From Parelaphostrongylus tenuis (lineage: Eukaryota; Nematoda; Chromadorea; Rhabditida; Metastrongylidae): a stretch of 64,000 bases of DNA. The stretch's first letter is position 1. The number at the start of each line of letters is the position of its first letter. The notes below the pieces were generated by a model, which had not been told where the DNA came from, did not search any database, and saw only the letters and a list, made by a program, of their open reading frames with translations. The position numbers were made by a program, and so were the translations under genes. This document shows, one piece after another, positions 25,335 to 35,833 of this stretch. The stretch lies in NCBI GenBank assembly GCA_019055375.1, contig JAHQIW010004394.1:349408-413407 (forward strand). Reading direction: 5' to 3'.

Positions 25335-26690
25335 CGCTAGACAAGAATTTCGTAAGAGTATTGGTGATCATTCGGAAGATTTAATATCTGGCTAGCGCGG
25401 TGGGTGGTCGTTTTTCGGAAAGATCCATCTATGACGCTCCAGCGAAAGGAAAACCTTTGTGTTTGACACGCACATATTTTTTGCAGTAGAGAGCACTTTC
25501 TTTGGAATATTAGCGATCATTCAATAGCGTAAGATTTAGCGATTTCAACGCTCTGCTTATTCTCTGGGAAGACCGTTTCTCTGCAGTGCGGTGGGGACAA
25601 TAATGTTGATTCACGTACGCGCATGTGTATTTTGGTTAATCTACGGGGTGAGGAGCACGGTGACTGTTTGGAATTATGTGATTTGGTATACTGTAATTCC
25701 TGTAAGTTGTTGGTGCCGGCGAACGAATGTGCAGCTGGCCAACGTCCTTTGTGTTTACGTTCCCATCGCGAGATGAACTTGTCACTTTTTATGCTAAGAA
25801 CTTTTTTTCCCATGTGATGAAAGCGAGAAATTCTTTGCGTTGAACTTATCTCAAACCATCATCTTGATTGTCAGCTTTTGTACGCATGCTAACCTTTGTG
25901 TTTTCAAATCTAACCCTCTGTGTGCGTAGATTTTTTATATAAGCGGAGGCTTACTGTAGCGCTTCATCTGGTAAACTCTTTGTCTGTGCTCCATATATAA
26001 GCCTTCGTGAAAAGAGAAAGTTCAGTTGTCATGGGTTCTCATTAGTTGTCATGGGTTGCCATTAGTTGTCATCCGTAGTTGTTAGTCATCCCCCTTCATC
26101 AGTTAGCAGCTAATGGTTGGTCGTTAGAGTTACTGTAATCCTACCGTTCTCAATCCACTTATCCGATTGGTTAATTGACAGTTTATCCACAGTAAACTTG
26201 TTAATCTTACCGTGTTCTACACCTGCAGTATCAGGTCAGTGCCAATTGCAATTACCTTAAGAAAGTTCAGAGTCAATTCCAAACAACTGCCGACCACGGC
26301 ACTCAATTCCAAACAGTGAGAGCGGATGTCGTTGTCTCAATATGGCCATCGTTCGATTGGCGCTTTGGCGGCTCACATGGAAGGGTGATTTCTGTCATTC
26401 AATCAAGATTGTTTCTCCCTTCGTAAGAAACTTCACATAAAACATATTACTCTGATACTAAAACATTTTCTCTATACAATCATATATATTTTTTGATGCT
26501 TCCAATGAAGTATTAGTTGAATGCGTGGCCGTGTGAAAAATAATTTCATTCTGAATTTTACAGCGTTAGAAAAGGATGTTTTCGAAAAACCGGCCATGTG
26601 ACGAACTAATAGAGATTCAAGTCTTTGAATGATCTCTAACACTCTCATGAAAAGTTCTTTCCCAGGGAAAGGGATCGGCTCACAATTCTG
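25335..26690. repeat. Foldback family F, split by a solo LTR
   Basis: The left arm (about 25,360-25,600) and right arm (about 26,540-26,690) are inverted copies of the family F terminal repeat. Shared words are ATTGGTGATCATTCGGAAG on the left and GAATGATCTCTAACACTC on the right. Copies at 36.7, 38.5, 45.7 and 62.6 kb share the arms and internal sequence. No coding capacity was seen, so it is a non-autonomous element. Confidence 0.75.
25665..26315. mobile_element. Solo LTR inserted in family F
   Basis: It starts TGTTTGGAATT and ends AATTCCAAACA, an 11-bp inverted end of TG...CA type. It is flanked by GTGAC and GTGAG (4 of 5 bases equal), consistent with a 5-bp target duplication. It is 651 bp long with no coding region. 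TATA-like sequences are at about 25,938 (TTATATAAGC) and 25,991 (CATATATAAG). It interrupts a family F element whose other copies are continuous here. The LTR superfamily cannot be told without internal sequence. Confidence 0.7.
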
Positions 26691-26869
26691 TGCTATGAAA
26701 CGGAAAGAAACATTTTTTTTACAATATGCAACTTTTAGAAGGAAGCTATATGAAAGGCGTTCTACTACGCACTAAGATTGAGCAAAAAGTTATGAGAAAT
26801 TTTCAAAAATTTCCCTTCGATGCGCAGGTTAAAAACAAAAATCACAACAAATAGCTCTCAAATTATAGA

Positions 26870-27205
26870 CCACCATTGTCCACTCCTTTTTCTCATCGTT
26901 CTAGAAACCCGGATTTGCACGAAATACCATTCCGTTGCAAAAAACCAAGCTATTCAGCCAGATGACGAGTGCGCGATGAGAGCTCACATCCAAAGCGGCT
27001 TGAAAGTCATTTTCATCGAAAACAGATGGCGCCCAAAAGAAGGCATGTCATCGAGATCAAAACTGTCCTAGTTGAATTGCCGAGACCATCTGCCCAAAGT
27101 AGATTTTGTCGCCATACCAGCATCTTCATCCTCATTAGTCTCAGCGACGGCTTTGAGAATCGTTCAACCTTTTCTCCGATGATGGAGGATCAGCACATGC
27201 TACTG
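26870..27205 (-). mobile_element. Mariner N-terminal relic
   Basis: The minus strand reads LKAVAETNEDEDAGMATKST then LGRWSRQFN and DSFDLDDMPSFGRHL. This is the mariner helix-turn-helix and linker (RWF..F..GDFDLDD.PRSGRP in the family). Stops are present and the catalytic domain is absent. Confidence 0.7.
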
Positions 27206-27209
27206 TTTA

Positions 27210-28190
27210 ATATACATTTTGGAGCTGAAATTAATGGATAAGATATATATGCAGACAATTATGTGCGAAATTATCTATAAAAAACTACACAAGGTGTCAA
27301 AAAATTGAACTTTTGAAAATTTCACACAGCTTTTTGCTCAAACTAATAGTAAGTCATGATAGAGTCCACCTTCAACAATTTGAGGAGTACTTTTGTTGAA
27401 ATGAGACCGTCTTTACCTATTGATCATGGTTCTGATTGCCATGGATATTTCTCACTTCTAAAATCTACTCCCAAAGATCGGATGTGTTTAGTTCGTAGAG
27501 GTCAATTGGTTTCTTGTAGTTAAGCATTACGTCGTCTTGAACACATCCTGTCATCACCGAAGAATTAGGGTACGACTCGCGGTGACCACAAATGTCTGAG
27601 AGGGACCTCTGGAGACAGCGGATGCCAAGTGATCGCATGGTGTTTTTGTTTTTAGTTTTTGGAGAAAGTGCAAAACGCAATTTTACATGGCTCGTGATAT
27701 TCAAAACCTTTGTTTCATAGTAATGATTCAAGCACTCTTCTTTAACATTGTACGACTAGCAGGTTTACAATTGTTCGAGAGAAGTTGCCCGAACATTGTT
27801 TTTGCACCCGTACACACCTGAATTTTGTAGACGATCGGTGTTCGTTAAAGCTGACTGACTTTTTGCACTTGAGCATCACATCGCATTGATCGCCCTCCGT
27901 TTGTATAAGGGTTGAGCTCCAAGTGACAGCACTTTTTTTGAGTTCTTACGAATTTTCTTTATCTTCTGAATTACAATGTTCCTTATCGCTCGACTCACCA
28001 CCCAACAAAGCAGTTGTGACGCACTGTTTTCTATAGTGCAATCGGCTTTGTCACCCACGTCTTCGCTTTAACTGTTTGGCGGAAAGCAATTGAGAGATTC
28101 CACAGCCTTTGCTTGCAAACACAATGGAACCTTTCATTCAGAATACTCATGTAGGTTAAGCATTACTCTTTTGTCCATTATATTCTTGAA
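27210..28190. other. Unassigned stretch
   Basis: No gene or repeat family recognised. A minus-strand open frame at 27,465-27,731 lacks domain motifs. Confidence 0.35.
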
Positions 28191-28196
28191 AACTAA

Positions 28197-28640
28197 TTGG
28201 CACTCACACACTTAGCCGGCTTGCGCAGCTCAAATCTCAGGAATCTATCTCATCTTTGTCATTCAGAAGAATTCACATCGATAGCGAATCACAGATGGGC
28301 CGGCCATATAGTAAGAAGATCAGACTACACATTGACGAAACGAACTGTAGAGTGCACGCCACGAAAATACACCCGTCCCCGAGGACGACCACCTACACGT
28401 TGGGTGGATGTGTTCGTTAGAAGAATCAATCAGCTGTATTCACAGCTGTTTCTCACAACTGCATTCACATCAGCTGCATTCGTACCTGCCATTATTCTAC
28501 AGATCCCCGCATGACACTCGCGCCAATGGCCATGCTCGAATGAAACCACACTATGAACGACAATGGCGGGAAGCCGAGACGAATGGAGGATGTGCTGGAG
28601 TTTGCGCAATTCGTCAAGATGGATCGTCCAGTTATCCAGG
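28197..28640 (+). mobile_element. RTE-type retrotransposon 3' end, second lineage
   Basis: Contains ANHRWAGHIVRRSD and then RPRGRPPTRWVDVFVRRINQ. This is the C-terminal RTE block (WAGH..R, GRP.TRW.D.F). QWREAE lies about 100 bp further on. It is too divergent from the 57-61 kb RTE to be the same family. 5' truncated and decayed. Confidence 0.7.
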
Positions 28641-29203
28641 TATCCAAGTATTACTACCAGCTGCTAGGATTAGTAGCTTTACAACGGTTTGCAAACACTT
28701 CTGTTTTATATGAAATTTTTTGGGATAAGTGGAAGAGCACACCCACTGGAAGCAGGTGAGTGGACCATCAGGTCTCTAAAGTGCTGTTCGCTCTCTGAAA
28801 TAACCTGTATGTGATCACACTGCAGGTACCCAGAGAGACTAGAACTGAATCTGAACGGGGTGCACTACGTAGAGAATGTAAAATTAGTGCTGCCGATTAG
28901 TGCAATGATTGATGATGTTTGTGGCAAAGTATATTGATAACGAGATATCATATCTATGGAACAATTGAACAAGGTTTCTGCTTCAATTTTATAATAGTTC
29001 TAGCTTCCGAAGTATATAAGTAGTCAAAAAATTGATGTAACTTGTCGCTGAAGTGGCATCGCATGCAGTGTGCAGCTTCAATCTGACTAACTATTCATTC
29101 TCTTGTGAATTCCATTCACTGTGACGATTTTTGGCTGTTGTATGAAATGAGAAGATATCAAAACTAAAAAATTCATTCCTTTGGTTGCACTTGTTACTTT
29201 GAG

Positions 29204-29455
29204 CATTTTATTTGATCCGTCATCACAGCGTTTTTTTCACTGCGCGGATCCTAATACTTATAGCATTCGATTCGTTTTTCGTCTTCTTCTTGAACGACAT
29301 AAAATGCTGGTTGAGCGAGTCTTCTTACAATCTCGAGAACAGCCTTGCCGTGGCGTTCCACAGGGCGTTGTTGTTGACTGCCGGAGAGAGGTGGGGGTGA
29401 AACTCGGCTCCCACCTGCGCCGTGACCAACATCACAACCACTCGGCCACGGCACC
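29204..29455 (-). repeat. SINE family B
   Basis: On the minus strand the head is GTGCCGTGGCCGAGTGGTTG. The body and tail (GATGACGGATCAAATAAAA) match the copy at 20.1 kb. Confidence 0.82.
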
Positions 29456-29459
29456 CCAA

Positions 29460-32400
29460 TATTTGATTGCAGGACTATAAAATAAGATTGTAACCAATTA
29501 TTTTCGATTTATTTTATTGTGGCAATTTACAAATAAACTGTTGTTGACAAAACAAATGAATATACAATTTAAGATATGAGTAAACATAAATCGGCTAAAA
29601 ATGTTCAGTTACAACTCGAATCATGCAAGTCCTTTTCGTAGACATTTGTTTGTTCTCTTGAGAAAAGTGGGGATTTAGTAGGAGCATTGCAGGTTTTCAA
29701 TACCTATAGTCTACTGAAGTCTCTATTATCATATTCTACCATTCACTGCCAATTAAACCCCTTTTTTTAAGATGCTAAAATCTTGATTTTCATTAGTAGA
29801 CTACCACACGTTCGCTGGAGAGCGCGTCGCGTGCCGGGAGAATATCAGCGCGGGAGACAAAGGGTTTCGAATTACATTTTTCCCGCGCGACAGGTGAAGT
29901 CAAATAAAAAACCACCGTGTTACAATACAACTGCACTACCTCATTGCCACGAGAGTTCTGCCTTTTCCTTGGAGCAAAAGCGTGCTGTCTCTCACTCGCA
30001 GGATCCGGCCAGCTGGATATTTCGAGTACTGCTTTGTCTGAAACAAGATGACTAGATAACGGAAGTTCTGGAAAGAATGACAAACTATTTGACTCGATTA
30101 CGAGAATTGTGATCGATAAGTACATGAAGAATCCGAAACTAATAGATGGATGACTGCAACACTGCGCTTTTTAGAAACTCATATAAAGTGGAATTTGGCA
30201 GGATTGGCATGATTTGCTCAGAAAGAATGGAAGATTTGGCTGGTGACAGTTAACCTTCGAGGACAGTAGCTGATCAATCACTCAGCGCGATTCGCAAGCA
30301 AGCGGTGCGCTACTTTTGTGAAATAATGAGGATCCTCTCTAAAAAGAGATAATTCTAGGTTTTTTGGTGTTAGTGTAATGCTTCATGATTTCCTCTATAT
30401 GCTCATATGCCTTTGCTGCATATATGTCTCATATTTGCGTAGAAAGGTGAATTTTTTTCGCTTTTTTTTCTCCTTTCCCTTTTGCAACGCCATAAAAAAA
30501 CTTTTTTGAAGACCAAATATTGTATCAGAATCGCGAGCAAGTAATTACAATAAGTCCAGTGAAACCAATTTGATAGATCCCAGTCGGGTAAACAAAGCAA
30601 ACCGAGTGTAAAACATAAAATTACTTTCGCTGCTACAGTGCAGTAAAAAAGGCTTTTTGAAACTCAATCACATTACTTAATTCGCCAAAATTCAAGCTTT
30701 CACACAGAACCTTACAAGTCTGTGGAAGCCTTTTCAGTAAGAAAGACCTCCAGAAATTGTGTAACCTTCGGGATAAACGCTTTCACAAAATGGTTGAATT
30801 TATGCCTACCACGCCAATTACGCATGCGAATCCATCCGATGTGAAGATTCGAGGCATATCCTATCCTCTATTCCTTATTTCTCGTCGAAATCTTGTCTAG
30901 ATTTCGACTAATTCTAACGAATTGAACAAGTTAATCTTATTTAGTACTTTGCTATTTGGCAAGCACTGTGCTAAAAGTTGGCTTGAATTTTCATGACAAG
31001 TGACGCTAGAGTCTTCACACGCCGCGCTTTTCTCACTCTTTAGCCATCTTCACTGAGTATTATCGACGAGGTAGCAAAGGAAATCTCAGGAGGAAGGACC
31101 TTTGGGAAATGTACTCTTTTCCCTTACATGATATGGAGCTAAGAAGATTTGACTGGACAATAGGTCAAAGTAGAATTGTTAAGTATTTGTTGGACAATCC
31201 TTCGAATTTCCTCCTGCTTGAATATTTGTCCCGTTTCGATATCGCCCGTGTAAATATCTAGGTCTCCTAATTAAACCTAAACACAGACGTGTGTTCTAGA
31301 TGATCCACCAAAGTATTACAGATTCAAATGCTGCTGTTGTTGTTTTTTTTATTATGTAATCTACCCGTAGTTCCGAGCTTTTTAGGCTTGGACGACACTT
31401 AAATTCATGATAGCCTTGAGAGTTAGAATCTTGAGTTCTAAATTACGAAGAGAACGCAATAATACGACTCTAAAACGACAACGACATCAACCAAGCAAGA
31501 TCTCCCCTTAACAGAAATGTTGTCTCATTAATCTATGAAAAACTCCCCTCTAATGTTGAGAGAAAGGATTTTTTGCAGGGCTGTAGAAAGGCAGTGGTTT
31601 TAATGAGCTATGATAATCTGAAACTCCCATCATTTCACATTTCTAGTCTTGACATAGTTTCAAAGATCGGTAAACCTATAGTCGATCTTGAATGAAGAAG
31701 ATAACCCTTTTAAACCCAACTACCTGTATACAGGTCATTGGTGTGCTTGCTGGACTAAAAGGCCACACATGCTCTAATATGCGACTTCTCGAAGGTATTT
31801 GGATCTTTGGAACTACGTCTTCAGAAAGACTTTGCACATGCTGTTCAGTTATAAATATACAGTGAACGATGGAAAAAAATACGAATAGTATCTAAGAAGC
31901 GCCGAGTGTAGCGGCACAGTAGTTCTCTGCTTATGGGAAAGGGTAAGATACGTTTGCCAGCAGTTCCCAGGCCACAATCGTTATTGATATTGGGAGATGT
32001 CTCTACTGCTTTATGATCAGTTTTGAAATTACGGTGCGAAACCGCAGTCACTTTCACACTAACTAAATTCCTTTCCTAGTTTAAAATGGAATATAAGCAA
32101 GTAATACATCCACAGCAACAAAACATAAAAAACAGAAATGCACATTGAAATGATGTATAATATAACCACATTAATTTAAGAATATATTATATCATCAAGC
32201 GGCGCATTTGGACAGTGCTTAAACCGTAATTACTTTTTCATCGACCTAACAGCACGTAGACGCCTTTGGTGTCTTCCAGACGACAGAAATGGCAACTGGT
32301 CGCTGCTCCGCCACCAGCACCAGTCTTTTGCCCATGAGATTTATTCGTCCAGAAAGCTACACGCAAATCATCAAGTGTACAGAATATATTTCTATACTCG

Positions 32401-32625
32401 TTGCCCACGACAGTGATCTCTATGGGGAATATTTCGACAAAATACTAGATTGTGTAATAGTAATGTTGATTTGCGCCCTGCAACTTGCCATTTGATATTA
32501 GAAAAAATTCTCGAATAGGTATCGTAGTGTTACAGATAATTCTAATGAGCATTTCTTGCTCTACGTTTTAATGCTAATGACGTTTTATTTGCGGTTTCTT
32601 TTATATTCGTTATAGACTTTGAAAA
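29460..32625. other. Unassigned stretch with a family D fragment
   Basis: About 30,350-30,700 matches internal sequence of family D (shared ACTTTCGCTGCTACA and AAAAAGGCTTTTTG). The rest holds no recognised gene; open frames at 29,783-30,055 and on its reverse lack domains. Confidence 0.45.
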
Positions 32626-32628
32626 GAT

Positions 32629-33290
32629 GTTGATTGGTGTAAAAGTAATTGCGGATATAGCCCGTGGGTGCTAAATAGGTCGTAAAGCACAAGGGACAGC
32701 TCATAACATCGACAACGTATTTGGTCCAGGAGTAGCTAACAAACGCACAGTGGCGACGGTAGTTCAAGAAGTTTTGTAAAAGAAACGAAAGCCTTGAAGA
32801 TGAGGAACGCAGTGGCCGGCCATGGGAAGTTGAGACCAGGAGAGCAATCATCGAAGCTGATCCCCCTGAGACTACGCGAGATGTTGCACAAGATCTGAGC
32901 GTCAACCATTCTACGGTTGTTCGCCACTTGGAGCAACTTGGAAGATGGAGATTTTGGTGCCAAAGTAATTGCTGTTTAGAAACAGCCAGCCAACATACGT
33001 CGCATAACGAACGCTCCAAAAGCTAAACAAATCGGGTTTCAAAGTTTTGCCTTACTCTCCATACTCACCGGATTTTGCGCTCATCGACTACTACTTCTTC
33101 AGGAATATATGGACCTTCCTGCAGGGAATACGCCTCCACAACCAACAGGATGCAGAAAAAGTTTTCCAAGAGTTCGTCGAATAAGGAGGCATGATTTTCG
33201 TGCTACATGAATGAATAATCAATGATTGTCGTTGGCATATATGTGCTGCTTGTAATGACTCCTATTTTGCTCAATAATGATGTGTTTGAG
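32629..33290 (+). mobile_element. Internally deleted mariner
   Basis: The 5' terminus TTGATTGGTGTAAAAGTAAT with following TGCGG closely resembles the Hsmar1-type mariner inverted repeat. The N-terminal domain has WRR then SLEDEERSGRPWEV and DLSVNHSTVVRHLEQLG. It then jumps to the C-terminal block (SPDFAPIDYYFFRN in a shifted frame, then LQGIRL and FQEFVE). The central catalytic region is deleted and stops are present. No 3' inverted repeat was found. Confidence 0.85.
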
Positions 33291-33401
33291 CCCAGTTGTA
33301 ATGATTGAAACTCACGATCTGGAACTGTCATTATTTCTGCAGCAACCTGATATTGAAAGTACCCCTAAATCCAGTGATGTAGAGTGATGTGCAATACTTT
33401 T

Positions 33402-33474
33402 GCGTCAGCTGGGACTCGAACTCACATTTCACCCTATCCGGAGGAGCGTGCTCGAACCGTAGCACTACCGTCGC
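33402..33474 (-). ncRNA. tRNA-like sequence, left arm of T3
   Basis: Acceptor GCGACGG against CTGACGC (6 of 7 pairs), an A-box region TAGTGCTACGGTTCGAGC and B-box GAGTTCGAGTCCC. The anticodon arm is poor, so this is a decayed member of the family at 11.0 kb. Confidence 0.5.
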
Positions 33475-33888
33475 CTATTTTGACACCACTCATTGTACAT
33501 TACAACGCATCTATCTATCAGCAACCAACCGTCAGCGGTATGCCATGGGTTGTCACCATTGACATTGAACCCATTACGCTGACAGATATTGGGTATTAGA
33601 TGATCATACAGCAGTGGCATGATCTTATAAATATGCCTATGATGTAGAGTGTTGTGCAAAACTTTGCGTCAGCTAGGACTTGAACCCACATTTCATCTCA
33701 ACAGGGAGCTCGTACTCCACTGCTAAAAGCGATTAATCAAAAAAGGAATTCTGTTTGATCATCTGATACCAAATATCTGTCAGCGCAAGTGGGTTCAATG
33801 TCGATAGTGACTACCCGGGCCAAACCGTTGACGGCTAGTTGCTGACAGACAGATGCGTTGTAGCGTAGAAGGAGTGATGTCAAAACAG

Positions 33889-33961
33889 GCGTCGATAGTG
33901 CAACGGATCGAGTGCGTGCCCCTGGATAGGGTGAAATGTGGGCTCGAATCCCAACTGAGTT
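33889..33961 (+). ncRNA. tRNA-like sequence, right arm of T3
   Basis: Begins GCGTCGATAGTGCAACGG and has B-box GGCTCGAATCCC. It mirrors the minus-strand copy at 33,402-33,474. The acceptor 3' strand is mutated (CTGAGTT). Confidence 0.5.
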
Positions 33962-34429
33962 CAAAAGTTCTGCACATCATCCTACTTCAATGGGTGTATT
34001 TATAACATCATACCACTGCTAGAAGCGATTAAATAAAAATGGAATTACCCTTAAATCGATACCATAGTAAGACAAACGCCGTAAAAGAAGATGAATGGAT
34101 GTGGAGTGATGCTGATTGCGGTTCGATACCCTACCAGCCCTAGTTGAGATAGACGGAAATGCATTCACAAGATCTCTGGGTGTTACGAACCATTCTCTGA
34201 AAAGGGTTCTATCGGACACTACGCTGTTGATTGCTTGTTTTATAGAGATTTTATTCGACATGTCAGTACAATTTCACTCTGTGTACCCCATTACTTCTTG
34301 CATTCGACTCATTTTGTGGGCACTAGTAGAGCGTTGTGGTCCCACCGATTCGGCAGGAATATCTGAAGGGGGCCTCTTTTGTCGGATAAGAACTTTTCAT
34401 GAGAGTAGAGCTGATACTACATACGCCCA

Positions 34430-34463
34430 GGCTCTGAAGAAGGCGGGTCGCCGAAACGTCAGC
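34430..34463 (+). ncRNA. Hammerhead-like motif (Penelope type)
   Basis: GGCT, core CTGAAGA, one extra A, stem II GGCG-GGT-CGCC, GAAA, CGTC, AGCC. Stem I is GGCT/AGCC. Stem III would be only ACGT, which pairs best between two molecules. All core bases of CTGANGA and GAAA are present and the cleavage triplet is GTC. The extra A before stem II leaves activity uncertain. Penelope-like elements are known to carry hammerheads; no reverse transcriptase remains here. Confidence 0.6.
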
Positions 34464-34514
34464 CGAATTACTACGACTAATTTACCAACCTCGCATCAGC
34501 TAATCAAGATAAGT

Positions 34515-34800
34515 TTTCTCGAGTTAGAAATCATTCGAACGCCTAAATCTCGGGACACTGCAGCACGTACTCGCCTGTGTAAAGGCCTTCTTACAACGCT
34601 ATGGCATTCGAAATATGCTTGTGTTCCACACGTGCTGCGTATTTTCATAACTATCACACGCTTGTTTTGCTGGAGAAAGCTCTTTTTTTTCAAGTATCAA
34701 TGACTGTTAAATAGCGTAAATTTTAATGAGTTTAAAAATGTACTTGTTCTTCAGAAAGGCCATCTTACAACCCTGTAAAATTCATGATAAAATTATGTTT
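34515..34800. repeat. Family F, left half only
   Basis: Shares GAAATCATTCGAACGCCT, AAAGGCCTTCTTACAACGCT and GCTGGAGAAAGCTC with the left half of family F. No right arm. Confidence 0.55.
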
Positions 34801-34819
34801 CTCACGTGTCTCCATGTTT

Positions 34820-35332
34820 TAACCCTTTATGGCCGGCAATTGATCGATCGCACAGTATGACTCGCGTGAGGAGCGCGATTTTCGTCATTTAATTAGAAAT
34901 TTTTAATTCGGTTGGAAAATAATACTTTCGGTTTCTTATGTAACTAATACTCCATGATTTTCTCTGCATGGTCATAAGTTTTTCCGCGCATATATCACTT
35001 TCCTATAACTTTTCTGTAAGAGAAAAACTTTGAATGCGAAACGTAATCTTCTTTTTGATCTTGCAGCGTTCTATGATAATTTTTCAGAAAACCAGATAAA
35101 GCATCGAAATCCTCGAGATTTGGGCTATCGAATGGTTAGTAAGAATTTGGTGAGAAGCTATATACAAGCCCCAGCCGAGCAAATAAAGCAAACAAAGGTC
35201 AAACATATTGTTGGAATCGCAGAGAATCAAGTTTTCAAATGATGGTTACTTATCTGAGAGAAAAAATTTTTCTGACGAGAAAGGCCTTTGAATAATCGAA
35301 CCTCAGCTGGTTCACGTCGTTCCTTAAGGGTT
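34820..35332. repeat. Non-autonomous element family D
   Basis: Left end AACCCTTTATGGCCGGC. Right end on the opposite strand AACCCTTAAGGAACGAC, so the termini are imperfect inverted repeats. Internal blocks GATCGATCGCAC, CATGATTTTCTCTGCATGG and CTCGAGATTTGGGCTATCGA recur at 40.25 kb. No coding capacity. Confidence 0.65.
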
Positions 35333-35542
35333 AAAAATTGATGGGACCACAACTTTCCACCAGGGCCATTTCCTCATTATATTCCTCCTCCACAAACGTC
35401 TTCGAACCCACGTCCGTTCGGCTGCTGCTTGAGAATTTCGTCGCCCTTACGAATGGCTTAAAAAGCTTGCTATTCGAGGCGATCCTCTTCGCGATCATAA
35501 AGGCCACGGTGCTAACTCGTTGACTGGTCCAAAAGTGTTGGG

Positions 35543-35627
35543 GCTAACGGCGGATCGAACCAGCACGATTGCTTTTCGTCTCAATATCCGATACACTACA
35601 TCTCTAGCCACTGCGCTAGCACGCTAC
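35543..35627 (-). repeat. tRNA-like sequence upstream of ADCK1
   Basis: On the minus strand it has A-box TAGCGCAGTGGCTAGAG and B-box GGTTCGATCCG in tRNA spacing. Probably a fragment of a tRNA-derived repeat. It lies directly upstream of the GC-rich ADCK1 5' region. Confidence 0.5.
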
Positions 35628-35833
35628 CGCGCTTGCCTACGTCGGGCGATGGCGGGACGAAATATCGTCGGTGTCTGTGACCACGTCCTCTGCCGCCGAC
35701 GGGCCTGCCGGTCGTTCCCGCGACAGCATCCTGCCCGACTGCCGACCGACCGACCGACCGGCCGGCCGGCGTTGAAATGCCCTACCGAGCGTTTCGTGAG
35801 CGCCCGAGTGGACGCTCGTCGCTTCAACCGAGG
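35628..35833 (+). promoter_or_regulatory. GC-rich 5' region of ADCK1
   Basis: The only strongly GC-rich block before the gene. It includes the short tandem (CCGA)n/(CCGG)n run at about 35,739-35,772 and many CpG dinucleotides. It ends at the inferred ADCK1 start codon, so it is a plausible promoter or 5' UTR. No TATA box seen. Confidence 0.4.

Larger units (their letters stand above)
33370..34010. repeat. Foldback with tRNA-like arms (copy T3, large form)
   Basis: The left end has GTGATGTAGAGTGATGTGCA followed by GCGTCAGC. The right end mirrors it with TGCACATCATCC. An extra partial left arm at 33,640-33,720 repeats GATGTAGAGTGTTGTGCAAA. Internal sequences GTCAGCGGTATGCC and GCTGACAGACAGATGCG are also inverted. 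About 640 bp; no coding region. Confidence 0.7.

Noticed and set aside
29251..29480. Open frames on both strands at 29.2-29.5 kb
   Set aside because: They are SINE family B sequence, which is non-coding.
32585..33019. 144-codon minus-strand frame
   Set aside because: Antisense shadow of the mariner transposase relic.
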